A stretch of DNA of 64,000 nucleotides from Metabacillus bambusae (GTDB taxonomy: Bacteria > Bacillota > Bacilli > Bacillales > Bacillaceae): assembly GCF_017497975.1 (NCBI RefSeq), contig NZ_JAGDEL010000021.1, forward strand, positions 1 to 64,000, in the 5' to 3' direction. Below are positions 17,511-27,965 of the stretch, in pieces (positions within the stretch are counted from its first letter, which is position 1; each line of letters opens with the position of its first letter). The notes under the pieces are model-generated. The model ran no database searches. It was not told the origin of the DNA and saw nothing but the letters and a program-made list of their open reading frames with translations. Made by a program: the position numbers and the translations under genes.

Positions 17511-17766
17511 GTTTAATCAGTTCTTGAAATGTTAATATGTCAGTGTTTAAATGGAAAAGGCAGATAATAATCGTGAGCATTTTGCAAAGAATAAGAATGT
17601 AAAAATATAAGCAAAATGGGAAGATTCCATAATAAACAAAATCTATTTTGTATGTCTATTATCGACTATTTATTAGACGAAAGATTCGGGTCTAACTGTT
17701 TGTCTACATGATTACGATCGTGTATTACCAACTTTCGGCACGGAATAAAAAGGAGAGTAACAATAT

Positions 17767-18954
17767 ATGGCAAAAGTTATAGCAATTAATGCTGGTAGTT
17801 CATCATTGAAATTTCAACTTTTTGAAATGCCAAACGAAACAGTTTTAACAAAAGGTTTAGTAGAAAGAATCGGGATAAATGATTCTGTATTTACTATTTC
17901 AGTAAATGGAGAAAATCAAAAAGAAGTAACAGATATACCTGACCACGCTGTTGCTGTAAAAATTCTTTTATCAAAATTAACTGATCTTGGAATTATCGGA
18001 TCTTTAGATGAAATTGAAGGAATCGGTCATCGAGTTGTACACGGTGGAGAAATCTTTAATGATTCTGCACTTATTACAGATGAAACTTTACAACAAATTG
18101 AGAATCTTTCTGAATTGGCTCCACTTCACAATCCTGCAAATGTAGTTGGTATAAAAGCATTTAAAGAGGTGCTTCCAAATGTTGATGCAGTAGCAGTATT
18201 TGATACAGCATTTCACCAAACAATGCCTGAGCAATCATTCTTATATAGCCTACCTTATGAATATTATGAGAACTTCGGAATTCGTAAGTACGGTTTCCAT
18301 GGAACATCACATAAATATGTATCAGAACGAGCTGCAGAAATTTTAGGTAGACCAGTAGAACACCTACGTTTGATATCTTGTCACTTAGGAAACGGTGCAA
18401 GTATTGCTGCAATTGAAGGTGGGAAATCAATTGATACCTCTATGGGATTCACTCCACTTGCAGGGGTTGCGATGGGCACACGTTCTGGTAACATTGACCC
18501 TGCACTTCTGCCATTTATCATGGAGAAAACGGGGAAATCTGCAGATGAAGTATTAGATATCTTAAATAAAAAGAGTGGAATTCTAGGTGTTTCTGGATTA
18601 TCAAGTGACCTTCGTGATATTACACAAGCAGCAAATGAAGGCAATGATCGAGCTAAAATTGCTCTTGAAGTGTTTGCGAGCCGTATCCACAAGTATATTG
18701 GTTCCTATGCAGCTAGAATGTCTGGCGTAGATGCGATTATCTTCACTGCTGGAATTGGCGAAAATAGTACAGAAATACGTGAACGTGTATTAAAAGGCTT
18801 AGAGTTTATGGGTGTTTATTGGGATCCAGCTCTTAATAAAGTACGTGGTGAGGAAGCGTATATTAGCTACCCTCATTCACCAGTAAAGGTTTTAGTTATT
18901 CCAACCAATGAAGAGGTTATGATAGCGCGCGATGTTGTTCGCATTGCGAAGTAA
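17767..18954 (+). CDS. ackA: Acetate kinase AckA
   Basis: AckA interconverts acetyl phosphate plus ADP and acetate plus ATP, the ATP-yielding step of acetate overflow. The ASKHA fold signatures are clear: [12 protein letters not shown] at residues 5-16, HRVVHGGE near 88, HGTSHKYV near 180 and GIGENS near 330. It has 395 residues, as usual. A cre site lies about 260 nt upstream. It has its own strong terminator. Confidence 0.97.
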   Translation: MAKVIAINAGSSSLKFQLFEMPNETVLTKGLVERIGINDSVFTISVNGENQKEVTDIPDHAVAVKILLSKLTDLGIIGSLDEIEGIGHRVVHGGEIFNDSALITDETLQQIENLSELAPLHNPANVVGIKAFKEVLPNVDAVAVFDTAFHQTMPEQSFLYSLPYEYYENFGIRKYGFHGTSHKYVSERAAEILGRPVEHLRLISCHLGNGASIAAIEGGKSIDTSMGFTPLAGVAMGTRSGNIDPALLPFIMEKTGKSADEVLDILNKKSGILGVSGLSSDLRDITQAANEGNDRAKIALEVFASRIHKYIGSYAARMSGVDAIIFTAGIGENSTEIRERVLKGLEFMGVYWDPALNKVRGEEAYISYPHSPVKVLVIPTNEEVMIARDVVRIAK

Positions 18955-18967
18955 TAACGAAAGATCA

Positions 18968-18999
18968 AAGACAGTCGAAGAGAAATCGACTGTCTTTTT
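18968..18999 (+). terminator. ackA terminator
   Basis: AAAGACAGTCGA/TCGACTGTCTTT is a perfect long stem followed by T. Confidence 0.92.
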
Positions 19000-19071
19000 G
19001 TGTTATGATAAACATATCTAGATTCACCCGTTAATAACCTACTTATTACATAGAAATAAGGAGACAAAAGG

Positions 19072-19914
19072 ATGAATGAATCAGTACGTGAACAGGCAAT
19101 ATTAGATGAGATTAGACGATGGGAAAGTGAATTGCAAAACGATGTTCGAACTGATTTTCAACGAACATTTGATAAATGGATGAATCGTAAAATGGGTGAA
19201 ATTCCAACATCTATGAAGCGATTATTTTTTAAAAAGCTTGATGCTAGTCTGTTTAATTTACACTCCTTTATTCAAAGTTCTTTTGTTCAACAAGATGCCA
19301 AAAAGCAAATTTTATTATCAGCTAAGGCGTTAAATGAAGACATTCAGCAAATTAATGATTTACCTATGCTTCCAATTGATCAATTACATTATTTGGCTGA
19401 TCTTCAAACGTCTAAGCATCGTCTTTATTCTTTATTACAAGGCGGTATTACAGGGACAGGTGGGATTCTATTATCGGGCGTTGACATACCAGCACAAACA
19501 ATTCTTAACTTACGGTCGATCCAAATGGTTTCGATGTGTTACGGATATGAAATTAATAACCCCTATGAGATGATGACATCTTTAAAGGTCTATCACGCGT
19601 CTCTAATGCCGAAACATCTTCAATATAAGCAATGGCATGCTTTAACAAAAGAAATAGACTTAGAGGATGGTATGTACTATTTTTATGAGGGGAACGATGA
19701 ATTAGCTAATTCTAAAAGCTTGGAATTTTTAGTAAAACAAATTGCTAAACTTTCTGTAGTATCACTTTTCAAAAGAAAGCTTATATCGGGTATTCCTCTA
19801 GTAAGCATCATGATTGGTGCAGGAGCTAATTATCAGCTTACACGCCAAGTAACTGAGTTTGCTAATAAATTTTATCAATACAGATTAATTAACGAAAAAA
19901 ACCATAATTTCTAG
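19072..19914 (+). CDS. EcsC family protein
   Basis: The 280-residue product looks like the EcsC family, whose namesake is the third gene of the B. subtilis ecs ABC transporter operon and whose biochemical function is not established. Features are an amphipathic N-terminal helix region, a glycine-rich stretch GGITGTGGILLSGVDIPAQTI (about 125-145), the NPYEMMTSLKVY block and a hydrophobic C-terminal segment ISGIPLVSIMIGAGANY. No clear transmembrane helix apart from these moderately hydrophobic parts. AAGGAG precedes the ATG. moaB follows after 12 nt, so they probably share a transcript. Confidence 0.75.
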   Translation: MNESVREQAILDEIRRWESELQNDVRTDFQRTFDKWMNRKMGEIPTSMKRLFFKKLDASLFNLHSFIQSSFVQQDAKKQILLSAKALNEDIQQINDLPMLPIDQLHYLADLQTSKHRLYSLLQGGITGTGGILLSGVDIPAQTILNLRSIQMVSMCYGYEINNPYEMMTSLKVYHASLMPKHLQYKQWHALTKEIDLEDGMYYFYEGNDELANSKSLEFLVKQIAKLSVVSLFKRKLISGIPLVSIMIGAGANYQLTRQVTEFANKFYQYRLINEKNHNF

Positions 19915-19926
19915 GAGGATGCAAAA

Positions 19927-20448
19927 ATGAGTAGTATTGAACATAAACTTGAAGCTCCTCATACTGTGAACTGTAAAGTGATCACAATAAGTGATACGAG
20001 AAATGAAGAAACAGATAAAAGTGGAAAGCTAATTAAAAAGTTGTTAGAAGCGAGCGGACACAACGTTGTTGATTATGAGATTGTAAAAGATGAAAAATCA
20101 TTCATACGTAGTTCTGTTTTAAAGGGCTGTGAATCAAGAGAGATTGATGTAGTCCTTACAAATGGAGGTACAGGAATTGCGAAACGAGATGTGACAATTG
20201 AAGCAGTTCAATCGTTGATTGAGAAGGAGATTCCTGGCTTTGGCGAGATATTTCGTATGTTAAGTTATCAAGAGGATATTGGTTCTGCTGCAATTTTAAG
20301 TAGAGCTATAGCAGGAGTTTCAATGGATACAGCTGTATTTGCAATGCCAGGATCTTCTGGTGCTGTTCTATTAGCAATGGAAAAACTGATTCTACCTGAA
20401 CTAGGTCATGTAACCAGGGAAATACGAAAAGATTTAGTTAGGGAGTAA
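19927..20448 (+). CDS. moaB: Molybdenum cofactor biosynthesis protein MoaB
   Basis: MoaB (MoeA/MogA-like fold) acts in molybdopterin adenylylation or a related step of molybdenum cofactor synthesis. The 173 residues hold VITISDTRNEETDKSGK at the start, the TNGGTGIAKRDVT substrate-binding loop near 84-96, and PGSSGAVLLAMEK near the C-terminus. AGGAGG stands upstream of the ATG. No other molybdenum cofactor gene is in the window, which is common for moaB in Bacillus. Confidence 0.93.
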   Translation: MSSIEHKLEAPHTVNCKVITISDTRNEETDKSGKLIKKLLEASGHNVVDYEIVKDEKSFIRSSVLKGCESREIDVVLTNGGTGIAKRDVTIEAVQSLIEKEIPGFGEIFRMLSYQEDIGSAAILSRAIAGVSMDTAVFAMPGSSGAVLLAMEKLILPELGHVTREIRKDLVRE

Positions 20449-20484
20449 AAAGAAGGCTAATAGTATTGCCTACTTTTAAAGTAA

Positions 20485-20702
20485 GGCTCTTTTCTAAGAG
20501 ATTGTTGCTTAAAACAAAAACTAATTCAGGTTGATTGGAGCGGAAGTGCGAGACTCCTGCGGGAGCAGCGGGACAGGTGAGACCCCACAGGCGTTTACGC
20601 CGAGGAGGCTCACCGCCCGCCCCGCGGAAAGCGAGCATCTCTCGCTGCAATCAACCACACCGCTTTACTTGGTTAATAGCAACAAAGTTTGCGAAAACAG
20701 CC
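20485..20702 (+). mobile_element. MITE-like element, type I ends, copy 2
   Basis: 218 bp, bounded by GGCTCTTTTCTAAGAGATTG on the left and GTTTGCGAAAACAGCC on the right, and flanked by perfect 8-bp duplications TAAAGTAA (20477-20484 and 20703-20710). The core is intact and GC-rich, beginning GGTTGATTGGAGCGG. It lies between moaB and a convergent minus-strand gene, so it does not sit in a promoter. Confidence 0.93.
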
Positions 20703-20846
20703 TAAAGTAAAGAATGTATTTGTATTTTTCCTTAGGTCCTATGCCTCACAAGACGCAAGCGACACTAGAGTAGAGAGCCAAGCTATCAAAAAGCTATCTG
20801 GATAGCAAAAATTATTTGTATTCGAATTCCTAATCCTTATACATTT

Positions 20847-21164
20847 CTAAGAATGAATTTTCGTTGAAGATATATTTTGAGTTAAACGAAACCAAATCCA
20901 CAGGTCGTTAATAATAGATGCAAGCTCAGAAATTTCTTCGTTTAGTTGACAAGAGAGCTTGAAATTTTCTTCATGATTAAGTGCATGTTGTTTCAGATTA
21001 ATTTCATCCTCTAATTCTGCAATCCGATCCGGAATTCCTCCACGAATTTTTTCCCACTCGGTTAAAATTCTATTCTGAATGGAAACACTATACATATCCC
21101 AGTTTTTATTTAAACGGGGTAAATTTATTTTTAGTCTAGGATCATAGGCAAAGTATTCGTCCAA
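20847..21164 (-). CDS. Hypothetical protein, helical
   Basis: I do not recognise this 105-residue protein. It begins MDEYFAYDPRLKINLPRLN, has a WEKIRGGIPDRIAELE block and then a heptad-rich helix with LNEEISELASIINDLWIWF near the end, suggesting a small soluble coiled-coil protein. I place the start at a TTG (21164), because GGAGG lies 8 nt upstream; a TTG five codons earlier would place that site inside the gene. No ATG is available. It stands alone between moaB and argG on the opposite strand. Confidence 0.7.
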   Translation of the reverse strand: MDEYFAYDPRLKINLPRLNKNWDMYSVSIQNRILTEWEKIRGGIPDRIAELEDEINLKQHALNHEENFKLSCQLNEEISELASIINDLWIWFRLTQNISSTKIHS

Positions 21165-21341
21165 TTCCCATTCCTCCAAATATTTATTCTTTTCACATTT
21201 TACAACAGTTTATTTAAAACTGCTATGAACAACTTCATGTAGCTATTATGCATGATATGTAGAAAAAGAGGTGTATTCAGGCGAATTATTCTCTTTAATT
21301 AATTTTTATACAAAGAATCTGAGAAAATATGCATTTTTCTA

Positions 21342-21371
21342 TTGACGAAATAGGCATACAGTTGGTAAAGT
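21342..21371 (+). promoter_or_regulatory. argGH promoter candidate
   Basis: TTGACG (21342-21347), 18 nt, TAAAGT (21366-21371). The -10 is weak, in keeping with a regulated promoter. Confidence 0.45.
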
Positions 21372-21388
21372 GTTACCTATACAAGAAA

Positions 21389-21424
21389 TGTATTTTTATA
21401 AACATATATTCATTTTTATACAAC
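21389..21424. promoter_or_regulatory. Possible tandem ARG boxes
   Basis: Two AT-rich repeats, ATGTATTTTTATA and ATTCATTTTTATA, lie 20 bp apart just downstream of the candidate argG promoter. On the opposite strand they resemble the AhrC/ArgR box (TGAATAAAAATTCA type), placed where a repressor would block argGH. Confidence 0.5.
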
Positions 21425-21441
21425 CAAGGAGGAACAAATAG

Positions 21442-22641
21442 ATGAAAAAAGTTGTGTTAGCTTATTCTGGAGGATTAGATACCTCTGTTGCAATTAAATG
21501 GTTACAAGAACAAGGTTATGCAGTAGTTGCATGCTGCCTTGATGTAGGTGAAGGTAAAGATACATCATTCGTTCAAAAGAAGGCTCTTCAAGTAGGAGCA
21601 ATTGAATCATATATGATCGATGCAAAAGAAGAATATGCAAAGGATTTTGCGCTCGTAGCTCTACAAGCACATGCATTATATGAAGGGAAATATCCACTAG
21701 TTTCTGCTTTATCTCGTCCATTGATTGCTAAGAAGCTTGTAGAAATTGCTGAAAAAGAAAATGCAGTAGCAATTGCTCACGGCTGTACAGGAAAAGGAAA
21801 CGATCAGGTTCGTTTTGAAGTATCGATTAAAGCTTTAAATCCTGACCTTGAAGTACTTGCACCAGTAAGAGAATGGGGCTGGTCACGTGAAGAAGAAATC
21901 GAATATGCAATGAAAAACGATATTCCAATTCCAATCAATTTAGACAGCCCATATTCAATTGACCAAAACCTATGGGGAAGAAGTAATGAATGTGGTGTAC
22001 TAGAAGACCCATGGGCAGCACCACCTGAAGGAGCATATGATTTAACTACACCATTAGAAAAAACACCTGATGTAGCGGAAGTAATCGAAATTCAATTCGA
22101 ACAAGGTGTTCCAGTTAAAATTAATGACAAGGCATATCCTCTTCATGAGCTAATCTTAGAGCTTAATGAAATTGCAGGTAAGCACGGTGTTGGACGTATT
22201 GACCATGTTGAGAATCGTCTTGTTGGAATTAAATCACGTGAAGTATATGAGTGCCCTGGTGCAATGACTCTTATAAAAGCACATAAAGAGCTTGAAGACT
22301 TAACATTAGTTAAAGAAGTTGCTCACTTCAAACCGGTAATTGAACAAAAGTTAACAGAACTTATTTATAACGGACTTTGGTTCTCACCATTAAAGACTGC
22401 ATTACATGCTTTCTTACAAGAGACACAAAAATATGTTACTGGAACAGTTAGAGTGAAACTGTTTAAAGGTCATGCAATTGTTGAAGGAAGAAAATCTGAG
22501 TACTCTTTATATGATGAAAAGCTTGCAACTTATACTAAAGATGATGCATTTGATCATAATGCAGCTATTGGCTTTATTGAGCTATGGGGACTACCTACGA
22601 AAGTGAATAGCATGGTGAAAAACAAGAAGGTGGAAGTATGA
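21442..22641 (+). CDS. argG: Argininosuccinate synthase ArgG
   Basis: ArgG joins citrulline and aspartate with ATP to give argininosuccinate. The N-terminal ATP-pyrophosphatase loop [12 protein letters not shown] (residues 5-16) and the [13 protein letters not shown] substrate loop (about 114-126) are clear. The 399-residue length is typical. AAGGAGG precedes the ATG. Its stop overlaps the argH start by 4 nt, indicating coupled translation. Confidence 0.97.
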   Translation: MKKVVLAYSGGLDTSVAIKWLQEQGYAVVACCLDVGEGKDTSFVQKKALQVGAIESYMIDAKEEYAKDFALVALQAHALYEGKYPLVSALSRPLIAKKLVEIAEKENAVAIAHGCTGKGNDQVRFEVSIKALNPDLEVLAPVREWGWSREEEIEYAMKNDIPIPINLDSPYSIDQNLWGRSNECGVLEDPWAAPPEGAYDLTTPLEKTPDVAEVIEIQFEQGVPVKINDKAYPLHELILELNEIAGKHGVGRIDHVENRLVGIKSREVYECPGAMTLIKAHKELEDLTLVKEVAHFKPVIEQKLTELIYNGLWFSPLKTALHAFLQETQKYVTGTVRVKLFKGHAIVEGRKSEYSLYDEKLATYTKDDAFDHNAAIGFIELWGLPTKVNSMVKNKKVEV

Positions 22642-24017
22642 AAAAACTTTGGGGTGGACGCTTCCAAAAAACCCCTGAACAATGGGTGGATGAGTTCGGA
22701 GCATCCATCCATTTTGATCAGGAATTAGTTGAGGAAGACATCACTGGTAGTCTTGCACATGTTAATATGCTTGGTAAATGCGGAATTATCACAGAAGAAG
22801 AGGCAGAGCAAATCTCAATTGGATTAAAAACACTTCTAGAAAAAGCGAAAAAAAATGAGCTCACTTTTTCCGTAAACTATGAAGATATTCACTTAAACAT
22901 TGAAAAGATGTTAATCGATGAAATTGGTCCTGTTGGAGGAAAATTACATACAGGAAGAAGTCGAAACGATCAAGTTGCTACTGATATGCACTTATATTTA
23001 CGTAAACACGTAGCAATGGTTATTGAATTAATTGAAGGGCTACAAAAATCACTTGTTGAAAAGGCTGAAAACCATGTAGAGACAATTCTACCTGGCTATA
23101 CACATTTGCAACGAGCACAGCCGATTTCGTTTGCCCATCACTTAATGGCTTATTTCTGGATGCTTGACCGTGATAAACAAAGATTTACTGAATCTTTTAA
23201 ACGAATTAATATTTCCCCATTAGGAAGTGCTGCGCTTGCAGGTACAACATTCCCGATTGATCGTGCATATACAGCGGAAAAGCTTGATTTTGACGGGATA
23301 TATGAAAATAGCTTAGATGGTGTAAGTGATCGTGACTTTATAATTGAATTTTTAAGTAATAGCTCATTATTAATGATGCATTTATCACGCTTGTGTGAAG
23401 AAATTATTTTATGGTGCTCACAGGAATTTCAATTTATTGAGTTGGATGACACATATGCAACAGGTAGTAGCATCATGCCTCAAAAGAAAAACCCAGACAT
23501 GGCAGAGCTAATTAGAGGAAAAACTGGTAGAGTTTATGGGAACTTAATGTCCCTTCTAACAATTTTAAAAGGACTTCCATTGGCATATAACAAAGACCTT
23601 CAGGAAGATAAAGAAGGTATGTTTGATACTGTAAAAACAATTGAGGGAAGCCTGCAGATTTTTATTGGCATGATCGATACATTGAAGGTAAATAAAGAGA
23701 AGATGGAGAAGGCAACTAAAGAAGATTTCTCAAATGCAACGGAGCTTGCTGATTATCTCTCTACTAAAGGGATGCCATTCAGAGATGCTCATGAGGTTGT
23801 TGGGACTCTTGTTTATGAATGTATCCAGTCCGGTATTTACTTGAAAGATTTACCTTTTGAGAATTATAAAAAATCCTCTGACCTATTTGAAGAAGATTTA
23901 TATGAGATTATTAATCCTTATGAAGCTGTGAGAAAACGGATGAGCGCTGGTGGGACTGGCTTTGAAATGGTTAGAATTGCGATTGAAAAAGCAAAAGCTA
24001 CGTTTAACGAAAGCTAA
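22638..24017 (+). CDS. argH: Argininosuccinate lyase ArgH
   Basis: ArgH cleaves argininosuccinate to arginine and fumarate, completing arginine synthesis. The superfamily signature is [12 protein letters not shown] (about residue 277), with the [12 protein letters not shown] block near 110 and the [10 protein letters not shown] block near 153. It has 459 residues. It overlaps argG by 4 nt (ATGA). Confidence 0.97.
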   Translation: MKKLWGGRFQKTPEQWVDEFGASIHFDQELVEEDITGSLAHVNMLGKCGIITEEEAEQISIGLKTLLEKAKKNELTFSVNYEDIHLNIEKMLIDEIGPVGGKLHTGRSRNDQVATDMHLYLRKHVAMVIELIEGLQKSLVEKAENHVETILPGYTHLQRAQPISFAHHLMAYFWMLDRDKQRFTESFKRINISPLGSAALAGTTFPIDRAYTAEKLDFDGIYENSLDGVSDRDFIIEFLSNSSLLMMHLSRLCEEIILWCSQEFQFIELDDTYATGSSIMPQKKNPDMAELIRGKTGRVYGNLMSLLTILKGLPLAYNKDLQEDKEGMFDTVKTIEGSLQIFIGMIDTLKVNKEKMEKATKEDFSNATELADYLSTKGMPFRDAHEVVGTLVYECIQSGIYLKDLPFENYKKSSDLFEEDLYEIINPYEAVRKRMSAGGTGFEMVRIAIEKAKATFNES

Positions 24018-24037
24018 TCTTTTAACTGAATAAGCTT

Positions 24038-24076
24038 CTTATTTTCAGAGACACTAACCGAGTAGATGAAAATAAG
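24038..24076 (+). promoter_or_regulatory. Hairpin just before the ytzD ribosome site
   Basis: CTTATTTTC (24038-24046) and GAAAATAAG (24068-24076) are a perfect 9-bp inverted repeat. The right arm overlaps the AAGGAG ribosome site (24074-24079) of the next small gene, so it could limit ytzD translation or mark an mRNA processing point. Confidence 0.55.
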
Positions 24077-24088
24077 GAGTTGACAGTT

Positions 24089-24247
24089 TTGAAAAACAAA
24101 CGAATAACAAGGCAAACCTATTATTATGATCATCTTGGTGAACAAGAAACGATGCAGCAAATAACGGATTCCTATTCAAGTGGTGTTGTTGAGCAACAAT
24201 ATGAACAAAACTTTTTACAGGAACATTTACAAGTTAGGAAGGACTAA
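24089..24247 (+). CDS. ytzD: Small protein YtzD, third gene of the argGH operon
   Basis: A 52-residue reading frame starts at TTG 24089, with AAGGAG 9 nt upstream, and ends at TAA 24245-24247. It begins MKNKRITRQTYYYDHLG and continues with QETMQQITDSYSSG, and is rich in Gln, Glu and Tyr. There is no membrane segment. Its place directly after argH and before a terminator is that of B. subtilis ytzD, which is transcribed with argG and argH. Function unknown. Confidence 0.72.
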   Translation: MKNKRITRQTYYYDHLGEQETMQQITDSYSSGVVEQQYEQNFLQEHLQVRKD

Positions 24248-24275
24248 ATAAAACGAATAGTTTGTGATTATTTTT

Positions 24276-24308
24276 AGCTGACTTTATAATGAAGTCGGCT
24301 TTTTTTTT
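24276..24308 (+). terminator. argGH-ytzD terminator
   Basis: AGCTGACTT/AAGTCGGCT with one G-T pair and eight T; a hairpin repeat begins at the end of the T-run. Confidence 0.9.
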
Positions 24309-24479
24309 GTGTCTAGGAAATAATAAAATTCTTGTACTGAGGATATGCGCTTGGCATCCAGCGCAAGCGCCTAGCCCCTCGAGGTCATAAGCTAATTTAG
24401 AATTGAAGGCAAAGAACGCCTTCTATTCTAAATCATCTTATTTGCCCGAGGCTGATCAAGGCGCTTGCGCTTTTGTTCT
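24309..24479 (+). repeat. Terminator-abutting hairpin repeat, copy D
   Basis: Full copy from GTGTCTAGGAAATAATAAAA to CGCTTTTGTTCT. The tip stem reads AATTTAGAAT/ATTCTAAAT and GAAGGC/GCCTTC, again co-varied. The DnaA-box position reads TGAGGATAT and is lost. A short fragment of the same family (TCCAGCTCTAGCGC) recurs at about 24652-24667, upstream of the SDR gene. Confidence 0.85.
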
Positions 24480-24711
24480 GTGCATTTTTTCTCTTTTGAA
24501 GATTTTTAACCTGAATTTAACAAGAAGTTACATGTTTTAAAACAAGTATATTGTAAAATGAAGATGATATCAGCACAATAGAGATAGAAAAGAATAATAA
24601 GTGATAAACACAAAATTGTATTTATAAAAGGACGCTTGAGAATTTTGTTATGTCCAGCTCTAGCGCATTCAAAAAAGAATAAGGACAAGTTAGATGGGGA
24701 GGAACTTTATC

Positions 24712-25473
24712 GTGCGACATGCCCTTATAACGGCTGGATCTAAAGGCTTGGGGAAAAAGGTAACAGAGGAATTTTTGAAAAATGGTTTTTCTATTACGGT
24801 AAATTACCGAAGTGATACATGTGCTGTGAAAGAATTAAAAACGATGTATTCACATATTGGCGATCGTCTCTTATTTGTTCAAGGTGATGTAACAAAAAAA
24901 GAAGATCTAACAAATATGATTGATCTTTCATTTGAACGCTTTGGAAGAATTGATTGCTTAATTAATAATGCTGGACCATACATATTCGAAAGAAAAAAAC
25001 TTGCGGATTATACAGATGAAGAGTGGTATCAAATGATTGAAGGAAATTTAAGCTCTGTATTTCACATGTTTAAAAAAGTCGTTCCAATAATGAGAAAGCA
25101 GAAATATGGGCGGATTATTACTTATGGATTTCAAGGAGCTGTATCATCACCTGGTTGGTTACATCGATCTGCTTTTAGTGCTGCAAAGGTGGGGTTAGTG
25201 TCTTTAACGAAATCGATTAGTATTGAAGAAGCAGAGTTTGGAATTACAGCCAATATGATATGCCCAGGTAATATAATTGGTGAAATGAAAGAAGCAACAA
25301 TAGATCATTCCAGAAGAATAAGCGATATCCAAACACCTATTGGACGTTCAGGAACTGGTGAAGATATAGCTAGAACAATTTCCTTTTTATGTGAAGAAAA
25401 CTCTGATATGATCACTGGTTCAATAATTGAGGTGACAGGAGGTGCTAATGTTATACATCGTTATAATGTTTAG
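24712..25473 (+). CDS. ytkK: SDR-family protein with altered catalytic residues (YtkK-like)
   Basis: A 253-residue Rossmann-fold short-chain dehydrogenase. The nucleotide loop TAGSKGLG (7-14) and NNAGPY (85-90) are intact, but the YxxxK motif is FSAAK (Phe155, Lys159) and the usual serine about 13 residues earlier is glycine. It may thus bind a dinucleotide without ordinary SDR catalysis, or use other residues. I chose GTG 24712 because GGGGAGG lies 9 nt upstream, and MRHALITAGS gives a normal SDR N-terminus; an ATG six codons earlier overlaps that site. The symbol follows B. subtilis gene content near ald and is tentative. Confidence 0.78.
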   Translation: MRHALITAGSKGLGKKVTEEFLKNGFSITVNYRSDTCAVKELKTMYSHIGDRLLFVQGDVTKKEDLTNMIDLSFERFGRIDCLINNAGPYIFERKKLADYTDEEWYQMIEGNLSSVFHMFKKVVPIMRKQKYGRIITYGFQGAVSSPGWLHRSAFSAAKVGLVSLTKSISIEEAEFGITANMICPGNIIGEMKEATIDHSRRISDIQTPIGRSGTGEDIARTISFLCEENSDMITGSIIEVTGGANVIHRYNV

Positions 25474-25693
25474 TTAGACTAAAGGAAGATCTAAGGGATA
25501 TTTTTTGAGAAGAACTGCTTGTTCCACTACTGATTTAAATTAGGCTTTACGCAAATATCAATATTTTTATATTGTTTTTGTATGAATTTTTTTTAAAACT
25601 CCTTGGACCTGTCTGTTTTCGTAATCATATGATAAATTACGGCAATACTGATAAGGATTAATAGTTTGAAAAGATTGCTAAGGAGGATTTATT

Positions 25694-26815
25694 ATGAAAA
25701 TTGGCATTCCTGCAGAAATAAAAAATAATGAAAATCGTGTTGCTATGACCCCTGCAGGTGCTTTTCATCTCGTAAACTCTGGACATGAAGTATATATTGA
25801 AAAAAATGCAGGGTTAGGTTCAGGGTTTACTGATGAACAGTATACTGAAGCTGGTGCGCAAATTGTTGAAACAGCTCAGCAAGCATGGGCAATGGATATG
25901 GTTATGAAGGTAAAGGAGCCTTTAAAAGAAGAATTCCGTTATTTCCGAGAAGGGCTCATATTATTTACGTATTTACATCTTGCACCAGAGCCTGAGTTAA
26001 CTGTTGCATTAATTGATCATAAAGTTATTGCGATTGCTTATGAGACAGTTCAACTTCCAAATGGTTCACTCCCACTCCTAACACCTATGAGCGAAGTTGC
26101 TGGTAGAATGGCCTCACAAATTGGAGCGCAATTTTTAGAAAAGCCAAAGGGAGGTAAGGGGATATTATTAGCAGGAGTACCTGGTACAAGGCGAGGAAAG
26201 GTCTCCATCATTGGTGGTGGTGTTGCTGGGACAAATGCAGCGAAAATTGCAATCGGACTAGGTGCAGAGGTAACAATTTTAGATGTGAATCCTGATCGAT
26301 TAAGACAGCTTGATGATATTTTTGGTAGTGACATTTCAACATTAATGTCAAATCCTCTTAATATTGCCGAAGCTGTTCGTGAATCTGATTTGGTTATAGG
26401 AGCAGTGTTAATTCCTGGTGCAAAAGCTCCAAAGCTTGTGACAGAGGATGTTGTAAGTTCTATGTCAGATGGATCTGTTATTGTTGATATTGCGATTGAT
26501 CAAGGTGGGATTTTTGCAACAACTGACAAAATAACAACTCATGATAATCCAACGTATGAGAAACATGGGGTATTACATTATGCTGTAGCTAATATGCCAG
26601 GTGCTGTTCCACGCACTTCAACATTCGCTCTAACAAATGTAACAGTCCCTTATGCTGTTCAAATTGCGTCCAAGGGCTACAAAAAAGCATGCTTGGAAAA
26701 TGAAGCTTTATTAAAAGGTATCAATACATTGGATGGATATGTCACTTACGAAGCGGTAGCAGCAGCACACGGCTTATCCTACTCAGATGCACGTACTTTG
26801 TTACTTGGGGTATAA
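25694..26815 (+). CDS. ald: Alanine dehydrogenase Ald
   Basis: Ald converts L-alanine to pyruvate and ammonia with NAD; in sporulating Bacillus it supports alanine use and sporulation. The 373 residues show the [10 protein letters not shown]-type start ([19 protein letters not shown]), the MKVKEP substrate region, the [13 protein letters not shown] dinucleotide loop (about 174-186), and [14 protein letters not shown] near the C-terminus. AAGGAGG precedes the ATG. It stands alone with a strong terminator. Confidence 0.97.
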   Translation: MKIGIPAEIKNNENRVAMTPAGAFHLVNSGHEVYIEKNAGLGSGFTDEQYTEAGAQIVETAQQAWAMDMVMKVKEPLKEEFRYFREGLILFTYLHLAPEPELTVALIDHKVIAIAYETVQLPNGSLPLLTPMSEVAGRMASQIGAQFLEKPKGGKGILLAGVPGTRRGKVSIIGGGVAGTNAAKIAIGLGAEVTILDVNPDRLRQLDDIFGSDISTLMSNPLNIAEAVRESDLVIGAVLIPGAKAPKLVTEDVVSSMSDGSVIVDIAIDQGGIFATTDKITTHDNPTYEKHGVLHYAVANMPGAVPRTSTFALTNVTVPYAVQIASKGYKKACLENEALLKGINTLDGYVTYEAVAAAHGLSYSDARTLLLGV

Positions 26816-26830
26816 ATACATCACTCCAAC

Positions 26831-26872
26831 AAAAGAGGCTGAACCATATTTATTTTGTCAGCCTCTTTTAAA
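26831..26872 (+). terminator. ald terminator
   Basis: AAAAGAGGCTGA/TCAGCCTCTTTT is a perfect 12-bp stem; the distal arm supplies the T-run. Confidence 0.85.
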
Positions 26873-26950
26873 AGTTATACGTTTATAAAAACTGTGAAAA
26901 AGGGTAAAACGAATCATAGGTAATGTTTACTCCTTTTCGTTTTAATATAA

Positions 26951-27170
26951 GGCTCTTTTCTAAGAGATTGTTGCTTTTAAAACGAAAACTATTTAAGGTT
27001 GATTGGAACGGATTGCGAGACTCCTGCGGAAGCAGCGGGACAGGTGAGACTCATGCAGGCGTTTTACGTCGAGGAGGCTCACCGCCCGCCCCGCGGAAAG
27101 CGAGCATCTGGAGTGGAATCAACCACACCGCATTACTTGGTAAATAGCAACAAAGTTTGCGAAAACAGCC
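26951..27170 (+). mobile_element. MITE-like element, type I ends, copy 3
   Basis: 220 bp with ends GGCTCTTTTCTAAG and GCGAAAACAGCC, flanked by perfect 8-bp duplications TAATATAA (26943-26950 and 27171-27178). The core is complete. The right end lies only 26 nt before the ytkL start codon and the ribosome site follows directly after the duplication, so any ytkL promoter must lie within or upstream of the element. Confidence 0.93.
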
Positions 27171-27196
27171 TAATATAAAGAAAGCAGGTGAATAGA

Positions 27197-27877
27197 ATGC
27201 ATGTATCTTATCATGGTCATTCGGTCGTACAAATTTCAACAGGGAATAAAAGGATTATTGTTGATCCATTTATAAATGGTAATAATTTAACAGATTTAAA
27301 AGTAGCTGACCTTGAAGTTGATGTGATTATCTTAACACATGGTCATAATGATCATGTCGGTGATACAGTTGAAATTGCTAAGAAAAACAATGCATTAGTT
27401 ATTGCTCCGTATGAGTTAGCTGTTTACATAGGTAGAAATGATATTGACATTCATCCAATGAATATTGGTGGAGCTTATCAATTTGATTTTGGTACAGTTA
27501 AACTAACACAGGCTTTTCATGGATCAAGTTACGAAGAAGAAGATGGAACTGTTGTATATACAGGGATGCCTTCAGGGGTTCTGTTAACAGCTAATGGAAA
27601 AACGATCTATCACGCCGGAGATACTGCTTTGTTTTCTGATATGAAAATGATTGGGGAAAGAAATACTATTGATCTAGCATTTTTACCAATTGGAGATAAT
27701 TTAACAATGGGTCCAGAGGATGCAGTAGCTGCAGCTGCTTGGCTAAAAGCTAAAAGGGTAGTTCCTATCCATTACAATACGTTTCCAGTAATAAAACAGG
27801 ATCCTAAAGAATTTACAAATATGCTGCCAAAAGGGATAGGCTATCCATTAAAGGTTGGAGAAAAACTAGAATTATAA
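27197..27877 (+). CDS. ytkL: Metal-dependent hydrolase YtkL, UPF0173
   Basis: The 226-residue metallo-beta-lactamase-fold protein has [13 protein letters not shown] at the start, the metal motif [11 protein letters not shown] (about 50-60), [11 protein letters not shown] (about 139-149) and a final [10 protein letters not shown] histidine. Substrate is unknown for this family. The ATG at 27197 follows GCAGGTG at 7 nt; a GTG nine bases earlier is inside that site. Confidence 0.9.
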   Translation: MHVSYHGHSVVQISTGNKRIIVDPFINGNNLTDLKVADLEVDVIILTHGHNDHVGDTVEIAKKNNALVIAPYELAVYIGRNDIDIHPMNIGGAYQFDFGTVKLTQAFHGSSYEEEDGTVVYTGMPSGVLLTANGKTIYHAGDTALFSDMKMIGERNTIDLAFLPIGDNLTMGPEDAVAAAAWLKAKRVVPIHYNTFPVIKQDPKEFTNMLPKGIGYPLKVGEKLEL

Positions 27878-27965
27878 GGTGAGACATCAATTGGTAGGAT
27901 TTTTTCATCCTACTAAATAATAGCGAAACTTATAACTTGAATACGAATGGGATAAATCAATAGAT

